Shown one piece after another: positions 20,246 to 32,200 of a DNA stretch of 64,000 nt. A program made the translations under genes and the position numbers. A model generated the notes under the pieces. The model was not told the DNA's origin, searched no databases, and saw nothing but the letters and a program-made list of their open reading frames with translations. How positions within the stretch are numbered: the first letter of the stretch is position 1; the number at the start of each line of letters is the position of its first letter. Origin of the DNA: Melitaea cinxia (lineage: Eukaryota > Arthropoda > Insecta > Lepidoptera > Nymphalidae); contig NC_059410.1 in NCBI RefSeq assembly GCF_905220565.1, positions 5,223,501-5,287,500 on the forward strand, read 5' to 3'.

Positions 20246-23200
20246 CTGTTAAAATACAGTAAAAATTAAAAAGATTTTTAAATAATGCTATAAAATGCCG
20301 TGTAGTACGAGTACGAGTGGAACTCTCAAACAAAGGATTTCTTATTACATAGTTTAGCAGTGGTTAGTGAATTTAGTAAAATAATTCAAGTACAATATAT
20401 TTTTGATTAGGTTCTTTCCTAAGTTTTTACTTTATTGGAACGAAGTTCTTTACGGCAGACTTGACATTTAGCTAGGCGACCGAACTGAAAAAAATGTGAT
20501 ACTAAAACCGTAAGAAAAATATATAACGGAAGTGACGTAAAATCAGTCACACGACTGTATAATATGACATTTGTAAAACTAAAATATTACTAGTAAACTT
20601 TTTTTTTAAATTATTTATGTAATTTTATACTGTCGACAAAAATAAATAGACATGTTTTTTTATTTCACTTAATAGTTTGAATTATTATTATTATTATTAT
20701 TTTGTTTGATTTATTTTATTTTACGGTATTTGTTACTTTCTAAATTACTAAATTTCCTAAATACTTTTATATATAAAAAAAATCAAGAACTAGAAAATGT
20801 ATATAAAATTCAACTTTTTTTTCAAATTGTGTTGTTTCTATACTATCCGAAGGAACTTCGTTCGTATTTTTTCCTAATTTTTTACTTTTTTATTTATACA
20901 AGTGTTATTTTCATTTTGCGTATTAGTGTGTGATCTACTGTATTGTCTATGTATATGTTGCAGTCAAAACTCTTAACCAGTCAAAAGCACCATTGACTAG
21001 CAAAATCAGTCAGAAGTACTTTTGACCGTTTGCTTTAGTCAATAATACTTTTGACTAAAATAACAGTTAAAAGTACTTTCGCCCAATGGAGCTGGTTAAA
21101 AGTACTTTTGACTAAATGATTCCGTCAAAAGTGGTTTTGATTGGTTGTATCAGTCAAAACTCTTAAAAAGTTAAGGTGGTCGATAAAAATAACGACAAAC
21201 GTACATATAAACTTTTATATTATTCATTATTAGCAGTGAACGTGCTGATATTAGAACAAAAATGAGTGACTACGAAAAGAAAGAAGGCTTTTTGCAAAGA
21301 ATTTTAGCGATGGAAGATATGAAAGATAGTCATTTCAATGTGATGACAAAAGAAAAATTTAAAAAGTTTGCAATGGATGTGGAAGACGCGAAATTTTATG
21401 AAAAGGACACCATTACAGTAGACTACAACGCTTTAAAACATTGAACTTTGTGATATAAAAAAAAAATAGTTACAAACACAGAACCTGTCAAATATTTTTG
21501 CCGGCTGAGGAAATCTACGACATTATTGATGCTGCTCATATTTCTATAGGGCATAGTGGTCGCGATAGACTTAAGAATGAAACGGCAAAAAAGTACGCTA
21601 ATGTTACAAAAGAAATAATTAATATATATTTATCAATGTGCGAAGTATGCCAAAGGAAGAAAAGCAAGAAAAGGATGGGTCAGATTTAGAAACCGATCCT
21701 GCATACTGAAATGAACTGCCGCTGCCAAGTCGATCTGATTGATATGCAGTCCCAAGAAGATCGCGGGCATAAATTTATAATGGTTTATCAGGATCATTTG
21801 ACTAAATTTATTCACATCTAACGAGTTAATTGTGCTTTTGACTGACGCTTTTTTGCAGTTAAAACTACTTTTGACGGAGAGCTTCAGTCAAAAGTATTTT
21901 TAACCGCGAATTTGCAGTCAAAAGTACTAATAACCAATAATTTTCAGTCAAAACCACTTTTGACCAACTTGTCCAGTCAAAAGTACTTTTGACTGATTTC
22001 GCTAGTCAATAGTACTTTTGACTGGTTAAGAGTTCTGACTGCAACATATATACAACAATATGTCTTTTCTGTTGTCTTGAAATGGACAGACAGATTTTTC
22101 TTAGTAATAAAGACTATGACTGTCTCCACACTTTGTTTACAGAACTCTAAATAAGGACTCATTATAAAATTTGTTTGATATATAGCGTTATGCCTAGCAA
22201 AGAAACAAAAATAACTTTAATAAAATTTAAATCGAAAATTCATTTTGTCAATGAAGTTTACAAACCTGTGTCAAAGTGAGTGGTTTTGTCATAATTCTGG
22301 AAAAGTCATTCTTCTGTTTTTTCTGATCAGCTAATATTTTGTCAAATTCCATTGCATTTGGTTTATTTGGTCTGCTATTGGTAATGGGTGGTTCACAAAT
22401 CTTCCAAGGATTTTTTGGTTTGTCTGGTGGACTACCGACATTCAGTTTATTGAAGTAATTATCTAGTGTCTGGGGGGACGTTAGTTCAGTGCCCAATTTC
22501 TTTCTTTGCTTTTGAGAAAGCTTGGGTCCCACATGATTTATGACTAGATTTCCTTGACCCCAACAAGACTCCGATAATATAGATTCCTTAGGTGATACAG
22601 ACATGCGGGAAGTAGTCGGCGTTGGTGAATCTTGCGTAATGGCACTATAAGAATTATTCTTGGTTAGTTTAGTAAAAGAATTAGTGGGAGTCTCATTGAG
22701 AATGTCTTTAGCAGATGATATAGCCTTCAAACGAGCTTGCACAACTTTTTGTTGCTTCTGTTGAGATGTCGGTACTTCTGTCCATTTTCCTGTATCTTTA
22801 GATTTTTTTTCTTCATTCTTATTAATGGCATTGAGTGATAGTGTGACATCACCGGAGGTATCATTAGACAGATCCAAAGAATTTACAGAACTGACAGATT
22901 CATATCTCATTCTCGCTTTCTCATTTTCCGTATACTCGATCTTTTTTTGTTTCTTCTTTTTAATCACTTCAACAATGCTGTCATCTCTTTTGATATCTTC
23001 GTCCAAAACATCTAAATCTACTGGATAGTTTTTAGAGCATTCCTCGATAATTTCATCGCTGGGTGAATTGTAGAAAGGTGTCACCACTCGCGACGACATA
23101 ATTGGATTAAATTTGCAATAATATTTCGAAATATCTTCAAGCAATGTTTCTTCCAAAAGATCCAAAGATCTATTTTCAAGGATACTGCATATGTTAAGAG

Positions 23201-26200
23201 ATATATACTCCATGCAACACTGTTTTAGCTGTGTAGCGTTATACGTGTGGGCGAATTGACAGAGTTCGGTACAGTTTTTCAACGTTATTAAATTAGCGAG
23301 TGCGATTTCGCACATTTCTCTGAGGCGACCGATGAAAAGTTGATCGGACACAATGAGCATACTACAAATAAAGTCTATGCTGTCTGAATTTTCAATGTCT
23401 GGACATTTGTCCGTATACAGGAAATTTATAACCGCTAGAAGAATTCCATGATTAAATGGTAGAGATACATTTGACAACAATTTACTCTGAAATTAAAAAA
23501 AAAATTTCATGTAATATTCAATAACAATTACAGTCTTTATTACAGCAAAATTAACGATTACATATTTATTAGACACCAGCTGTGCTCGCGACTTCGTCCG
23601 CGTAGAATAGTAACTTTACATGTTCAACGTGATTCTTTAAATTGGCATAACTTTTTTATTTATGAACCGATTGACATGAAACAAACACTAAATGTTAAAC
23701 TGAGCTTGCCACAATATATTAGTAAAAACCACATCTAAATCGGATACCCCGTTTCTGAGCAGCATTAGCATACAAAAACGCACAAACAAACAGTAAAAAA
23801 TTCTAACAATCATTGTTTTGGGTGCTATTTGCGTTGATAAAGGTCCCAATAATATTTTTATTATATGTAAGTGCTATATAGAAAAATGTGACTAATTGTT
23901 GCCTCGCCTTGACCAATCAAAGTACTAAATTAAATTTTATTAAAAGTTGTAATAACATTCATACTATGTGTACATCCTGTTCATATACCACAATAGATGG
24001 ACGGATAGGGCTTTAGAAATAAAGTTAAAAAGAGGTAATTACCTCAGTCCAAGAATGCATGAACATTCCATGGAAGTACTCAAGTCTAGCCGCTAGGATA
24101 CATTTATGAGCTGGTGTCAGTATACCATCCTTAGACAGAACATTGGTATCCACTAGCTCGGGATGACTTTCTCTGTCCCAAGTGAGAGGCGCATTCTTTG
24201 AATACGTAGCACTTTCTTTAAGACACACATTTCCATCCCTGTAACTAAAAACAGAATATTTTAGGGTTTTTTATATTGTAAATTAGTAGTTAGTAGATAT
24301 GGTATGTAACGCAAAAATTTATACTGTCTGAAGAAAATAAAACTGCAATTTAAGCGTTTACAATTTAATGGAGATCTAAATATTCTAGGCTACAATGAAG
24401 GTAAATAAAAAATCAAAAATTACTTTGTTCAAGTACACTTTAAAAGTACTTTTGGATCGTCATTTTACAAATAATACCATTGTATTTTGTATTAATTAAT
24501 TATAGTTAAAAACGAAACTATTATTGATTCATAAAATAGATATCTTTATCGCGCACAAAGAGTGAGCAAAATTACAAAAATAAAAACAGGAGGTAGGTAC
24601 AAAAGGCGGCTTTATCGCTAATGAGCGATATAAATAATATATTTATAATATGGTAAAATTCTTATATCGGCTGATCATAATTTAAAAAAGAAAAAAAAAA
24701 ATACTCACTAGAATTTATCAAGCAATTTATGCAATCCCATAACTTGTAATCTTTTGGCCGTAGCTTGAACCAATTTAATTGGGTCGCAGTATAAATGTGT
24801 ACGAGGTGGTGTTTCAGTGTTACGACGTTTACCGCTTTTCTTTTTATCCTGCTTCTTGTACACTTCGAACGCTGATATTTCCGCAGGATTATCTAAAAGA
24901 ATATTTGTCATAAGAGCCTTTTGAAAATTATTACTAATTATTGCACACCTTTTAAAAGTTAGGAGTCCAACGTCAGAAAAAATAGTAAATATATTATATA
25001 ATATGATGTGTTTATGAAGCTTAATGTTATTTACAAAGCTTAAATTTCAGTTATTCGTACCCAACGATTATAAAATTATAACAGACTTCAACTATGTCAA
25101 TGATGTCCTCATTTTATTAGTTGCCGATATAAATTGAAGTCGGTTTTTTTTTGTGTGAGAACAAACACAGTTACGATGATTTAAAGATCTTTTGACCCTA
25201 ATTCAACGATTAGACATAAATGTACGTAGGGCACTAGAAAAGTTTTGAGATTTGTTACCTAAAATTTAAAGTTTTTTAAAATAATTTCCACCAGCAGCAA
25301 TATACTTTTCCATACGCCGTACCAATCATCAAAAATATTTGTCCATACTCCTTTAGAGACTTACTCACGCACCGAGTCGCACGTTTGAATTAGCTGTTCG
25401 TCACGGGCAAACCGTTGACCTGTCTATTTATCCTTTATAATTGGGAAGAGTCCAAGGTCACAGGATGCAAGATCAGGGCTGTAGGGAGGGCGATCAGCAG
25501 AATTAGACCCTTGAAAAATTCTGTTTAATTATGCGCGATGTGCACGGTATTATCATAATGGGGTCTAGATGAAAAGGCGGGAATTTGGCCGCAGGTTTTT
25601 GAGAGACTCATTCAGTTTAAGCAAACAAATATCTGTGTACCATTTCACAGTGACACTCTTCTGTTTATCAAAATATATCCTCTTAATTATACCTATTCTA
25701 CCAAAGAACACAATGACCATTTTCTTTTTCACTGACCTAGACTGTTTAACGACGGGTGGCTGTTCTTCATCTTCAAAATTCTACAATTCTTTTTTGGTTT
25801 ACATGTTACTTCTTGTCTTAATCTTCTCGCACTGTTTGCCTCGCTATATAAAACATTTACTCATGACCATGGGTTGACTGGAAGAAATCTCTTTCAGAGA
25901 TAAGTCCACCTTTGCCATAAACTTTATTATTATGTTGTTTTTACATGTATTTTTTGAGTGCAATAAAGTATATACTTTTCACTTTGAATGAGGAATATAG
26001 CAAGTATTTTATAACATCATTACTTAAGAAATTCCATTTAGGAATTCTATTATTATTCCATTTCCATTTTTTTTAATTTTTCCATTTGTCAAAAGGTTGG
26101 GTACCCACAGCGTGCAAATTTTTCTAACACAAAGATGGTCTGGTAAAATAGTGTGAATTGATGGTGCACTAATAGAGCTCTTGAATGTGTGTTGTGTATA

Positions 26201-29200
26201 TTTAACAGCAGCTATGTTTTCTTGCGCTAAACGTGACATGGTTGCATTTAACATTGATCGCAACTCTTGGGAAGATCTAGCATCGAACCGCAATGAGTGG
26301 CGGAAGACCATCTTCACGGGTTGCAGAACCCACGATAGCACCTGGTTCGAAGACCTGGCTCAAAGGCGTGCCAAGAGACACAATCGCGAGGGGGCTCCTC
26401 CACCGATGAATCCCCAATATGTGTGTCCAAAGTGTGGACGAATGTGTCGTTCACGGATTGGCTTATTCAGCCACGAACGGCGTTGTCGCATAAATAACAC
26501 AGACACTGATTAAATCATCTGTCAAGATGTTACAGGCCTTAACTAACTATGTTTTCTGAGGAAACTGATTCGGTGGGCTGGTTCTTAGAACTGTTTGTAC
26601 CACCGATACACTGAGCTACGAGAAGCTTTCTCCCAAAACACAAATATTAATTCACCGACACAGTCATCAGCACTCAAACTGCCCGAAAATTGCTACGAGT
26701 TAACACTGACTTACTGAATGAATTAAAAATCCACAAAAAATACTGTGAGTAGATAAAAATTTTATTTCACTTGCTACCGACTACTAATGCGATGAGCATC
26801 TGTGACAGTTTGACACTTACGCTTTTTGATAGCTAACCATATCTCAAAACTTAGTTAGTGCCCTATGTATTTATTTATAGTATTACCTATTAAATCAACA
26901 TCATTTTCAACATTTTCCTTTTCTTTCTTATTCCCTCCAATCAGATCTTCCTTCCTTATCTTCAACCCACACGGTCCTAATTCAGCCACATCGCAAGTGC
27001 CAGTGTACATGAAACGAATGATTCTTTCAAATACTTCCGGGTGGACATTTTCAAGAATAATCGTTGGTTTGTGCTCATTTGTGCTTGTTTCTTTGTATAA
27101 TTTGTACAAATAGTCGCTGCTTGAAGCGATTATGAACATGTGGGCGGGAAAGTGTTTAGCTCCAACCTGATTGAACATTTTGAATTATTTAATGTATAAA
27201 TACATATTTAAAAAAATATATAGAAATTGTTACTAAATCAAGAATCTTGTTCCACAATCTTTTTTTGATTTTTTTAATAATATGTAAATTGATGATAAAT
27301 TTTAGGATATATATTCTAAATTGTGTTATCAGCAACAAATTTGCCGATTAAATAATCAATTAACTTTTCCGATCTTATTACAAAATATGGCTTTAGTTTC
27401 AGACCTAAGTTAAAAAGAAACGAAAAATGAAATAAGTTTTTAACAGTTTGATTTCACATAATTTGTATCGCCAAATAGAACCTTAAATACAACATCGTGG
27501 AGGATATCATCATCAGCGGCGGTCTCAAAGAGACATTCCATATGCTTCGAGAAACACGACGGTGATAGATCTGGCAGTGAGGTCAAACCACATGTGGGTT
27601 TCATCTGAAAGAAAATACGCTATTGTAACATGAATTAGAACGTTTATTCGGTAGAATTTCCAACAGAAACACGAGTTTAAAAACCTTATTATATTGCTTG
27701 CCTATTTTTCACGTTATTGCAAAGGTTTCGGAATAAGGAGGCCAGGGCTCTGTATAAACTGGTTAGATTGGGGTTGAGAGTGAGATGAGCGATCATCTTC
27801 TCTCAAGACCAGTTTCTAGTTTAAGAAGTCGTATAGAGTGTCATAGTCGCTTTTTGTGACCAAGCTCTTTAAAATAAAGATTTAAAAATAATAATAATAA
27901 TAATACTTAAATTTTTTAAAAGAGACTTCCTTACGTACTGTTATAACCCTGATCAGTTACCCTTATTCTCGACTCTCGCCTTGAGGCTCCTAACAGTACG
28001 CTTTACTTGGGAAGTAAGCTGGTGAATACGTGACGAGAGCATTACGAAAGGTGTGATCGGGCGAGGCGAACGGAAGTTGAAAGGGAGATATAAGTTAGTG
28101 AAGATAGAAGTTAGTTACAAGATATAAGTTAGTGTGCTGTGTGGCTACGGCACTAAAGAATTTAGCCACCCCCTCTCTTCCCGTGGGTGTCGTAAGAGGC
28201 GACTAAGGGATAACAAGGTTCCACAACCACCTTGGAACTTAAGAAGCCGACCGATGGCGGGATAACCATCCAACTGCTGGCTTTGAAATACACAGGCCGA
28301 AGACGGGCAGCAGCGTCTTCGGTGCGACAAAGCCAGTACTGCGGTCACCAACCCGCCTGCCCAGCGTGGTGACTATGGGCAAAACACACGAGTTCACGTT
28401 ATTTTTGGCGTAAACTTGTGGAGGCCTATGTCCAGCAGTGGACTGTATAGGCTGTAATGATGAAGATAGAAAGAGAGAGAGAGAGAGTTGCGTTTCGTAA
28501 GTTTTTCTTCAGTCAAGTCGTCTAAAGCACACTCGTTTTTTTAAATAGGGTTTATCTTAAATTACGAAAGCAAGTGTTATGGGTTCAGTTTAAAATAAAA
28601 TTTTGTTTAGTGCTCATCTACGAAATGAATTTTAAGACATGTCAACTGTTACTAAATGAATGGCGACGACAAACAAATATCTAGTCTTCTCCTTAACACA
28701 AGAAGTTTTTACCAATTGGTCCAATAACAGTCAAGCTTAATTCGTAACAGGGATGGTCATATGCTCGATTTTATTGAGTTATTTCGTTAGTTAAAAATGG
28801 TTTTACTATACATATGGATGCGCTTCAGCCTGTAATATCCCACTGTTGGGCATAGGCCTCTTTCCACATGTAGGAGAAGGATCAGAGCTTAATCCACCAC
28901 GCTGCTCCAATGCGGGTTGGCGGATATATTTCCTACTATGAGTAACGATCGCTATCAGGTGTATATGATAACAACCGGGACCGACGGCTTAACGTGCTCT
29001 CCGAGGCACGGTGGGGAGACCCACAAGGACTGCACAAACACCCAGACCACGGCAAACACCTGTATGGCCAGTACAAATGTTTGTCATGTGCGGAGATCGA
29101 ACCCGCAACCGCCAGCACAACGGGTACAATCCATGGCTGTGACCGCTGCGCCAACGCGGCGTCACACATGGATACGTCGTACATATGGATATATAACAAA

Positions 29201-32200
29201 TTTTTCATCTACAGACACTTACTTGAAGGCAAGCCAAATTAAGTCCTTCGCTATCAACACTTATCCCAAGCGCTCTGTGTATATTCGGAATCTTCGTAAT
29301 CCTAACAGAAGTACAGTCATCCTTTTTCAAAAACGCGACGAGAGATGATTTGTCGTCCTTTTCTTTCTCTTTCCTGATTGGCTGGATGGGAGGGGGCGTG
29401 GTCTTGCGGGATATATTGCCTATGTACGCCTCGCCGTGTACAGTTGTGAAGTAGAGAGCGTCGTGGGTTAACGCGGCATGGGTTATTATGGTTTGGTGGT
29501 TGAGACCGAATACGCATCTGCAAATATGATTTTATATATTAGATATTTGTAATATGCACATGATATAATACTAATGGTCCTTTTTAAAAATACTCTGGAT
29601 TATTAAGCTTTTGCAGGAAACTAATAGGGTATAGAAGAGAACAACTCATAGAAAGTGAGAGTAGTCAGAAAATCTGAAATATTTTGAAACTAAACATGGG
29701 TGAAACTTTGATGAGAAAAATGTTATAAACTAGACGATATGACTCCGACCAATTCAGCTTACCTTGTCAATTTGTTAGTAGTGTCTTGCCATATCATAAG
29801 TTGGCCAACATTTGTTAGAAGAAGTACGGTGACGCGAGAATATGATCCCTGTTCGCTTACTTTTGCTTCTACGCACACTTGACGCAAATTTATTTGTCTG
29901 AAAATCGAAAACTTATTTCAATAATAGTTTATAGTAGCTAGCGTCAACACGCAGTTTGCAGTGACAGTTTGCTCCGGGGGTTGGGTGTTCTCTTTACCCG
30001 TTCGGAGTCTCGGTGTGTTATGTATATTTATATAATAAAAAAAATAAGCAGTAGGTTGTTACCTATATCGTAGACATTAAGTTGCGTGCCCTGAGAAAAG
30101 ACGACTGTGTGTGAATATTAAAGTTATTTATATATTTATTATTATTATAAAGAGATAAGTTTTTTCTAGCGAGATATTTTAAGACGTTCTATTACATCGA
30201 TCATTCTATAGTTAAACTAGCGCCTCTTCCCGGTTTTGTACGGTTGTAAAAACTATTAGTGTTGCTCTACTATATTATGTATATATTATACATATAAACC
30301 TTCCTTTGGAATCACTCTATTTACTAAAGAAAATGGCATCAAAATCCGTTGCGCAATTTTAAAGATCTAAGCATACAGACAGCAAGACGCGACTTTGTTT
30401 TATACTATGTAATGATATACACAAACATAACGGTTTATGAGTAAAACATTCCTTTTTATGGAAATAGGAATCGGGCTAAGTGTACCTACAGCTTTTATTT
30501 TCTTGGTACTGTGAAAAAAAAATTGCGATTTTAATTTATTTACAATCACTATCCGGACAAAATTAAGACGACATTTATTTATATGTTATAATGGGTAAAT
30601 ATTGAATAATTTAACTATGTCTTGAAATTTAAAGTAACATATAAATGTTTTATACGTTAGTCAATTCACATTATATTAAGAAATTACATAGAAAGTAATA
30701 AAAAAAAAACAAAATTGTAGATAAAGTGCTATAAATTATGTATGTCGATAACGGAGCGCTTATCAAAGTAATATTTATTTATTGAATTTTAATTTTTCAC
30801 ATACCACATATTGTCTTATCGAATTATCTCTTTTATATACTGAGTATATTATATAACACACAGATAACGCAAATTGACACGTAATTTTTTCTGACTTTCT
30901 TTCATCCAATTTTTTGTCCGCGCTTTGGAGTTTACTTGTTTTTATTATCTGCATCATTTAGAGTATATCCTTAAAAGATGTCAACTGCACGAAGTTCAGT
31001 CCCCCACCCCCATTTTTAATGAAACAAGATGACATATATTTAACAAAATTTTTTAAAAACATAGTATGTTATATGAGGTCAATCTATACTTAATATTGTA
31101 AAGTTAAAGAGTAATGTATGTAAATGTTTGTATGTTTGAACGCGTTAATCTTAGGAAGCACTGGTTCGAATTGAAAAATTATTTTTGTTTCGGATAGTCC
31201 ATTTACCAAAAAGGCTATTTTGTTATATAATATTTTAGCACGTTGTTTCCCTAAATAAAGGCGGGTGAAAAGATAGGTCACAGAGAGTAAATAAAAAAAA
31301 AACAATATAGGACCTACTTGATAGCAATCTTCTTGCATAAGAACTTGTGTAAGAGATAAACATCACCGCGACTGGTTGTTAACACCGTGGCCGCGTCGGA
31401 AGCGTCCACTAGCTGAAGACTTGCTTCTTCTTTATTGTTTATTGATATCCCCACCTGATATGTTGTAACTTTTTTAATATTTTAATGTTCCTTACCCCTA
31501 CCCCACTTTTATAATAATGGGGAGGATGTAGTTGATTGTTGTAAATATTTTAATATTTCTATGTTACCTCCACTCCTCTGCCCTCTTTTAGTAAAGGGTA
31601 AGTAAGGGTAATCATTTAATATTTGCTGAAGTTATTTATGAATACATTCTCAGTTTTTACTGAGACAGATAATACTATATATCTATAGCTAGACATTATT
31701 CATAAACGTGGAAAAAACTGTATGGATCAACTTCTATAGGAAATTAATTTACTTGTAAATCAATAATAATAATTAAATTACTACCAGGGTAACTTGAGTG
31801 TTTAAAAAAACCATTGACAGGTTTTAAAAATATTATTAATTTATGAATAATAATGAACACTTATGCAAGATTATACAGATAATATACGTAATTAGAAGAA
31901 GTGGAAACTTTGTGACAGAAATATGATTAATTTTAGCTCTTACCCTTTTCGGAGCAGAAATAATTTTATCCTTCTCTGGATGTCCCAACTGTCCCAAATT
32001 TGATCCCCACGTGTATATAGCGTGTTTATTCCATACGACCGCGTGGCACCGTCCAGCGCAAATACCCAAAGGTTCAGATATCTTTATAAGCGGCTTGACT
32101 GACGCTAGTTTAATTGTAGTTGGATTTTTAGCTGTTGATGGGCTTGGATTTTCTGTGTTATTAAGAGTATACTGAATCACCTAGAGAAAACATAAATTAA

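Larger units (their letters stand above)
20956..22046 (+). mobile_element. Integrase-type DNA transposon (Ginger/KRBA2-like), defective, with palindrome-tiled terminal repeats
   Basis: Bounded by TATA duplications (20952-20955 and 22047-22050). The ends are TGTTGCAGTCAAAACTCTTA and its near-perfect inverse. Each terminal block (about 210 bp) is tiled with variants of AGTCAAAAGTACTTTTGACT roughly every 35 bp. Between the blocks lie fragments of an integrase-like protein. TGTNR ends, a 4-bp duplication and a gypsy-like integrase are, as I recall, the features of Ginger DNA transposons. The element sits in intron 13 of IBTK. Confidence 0.75.

Noticed and set aside
20960..22046. Regularly spaced palindromic repeats, considered as a CRISPR-like array
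   Set aside because: The units are diverged, arranged as inverted blocks at the ends of a transposon, with unequal spacers, in an animal genome.
24708..24911. A stand-alone 67-residue gene beginning MTNILLDNPAEISAF
   Set aside because: The first residues are intronic. The real IBTK exon 11 begins at 24892 after ATTCTTTTAG, and the apparent stop is the start of the intron (TA|GTGAGT).
28917..29348. A 143-residue open frame on the plus strand
   Set aside because: It runs through a reverse-oriented SINE-A and into IBTK exon 8 antisense. The same peptide pattern occurs wherever this SINE is present.
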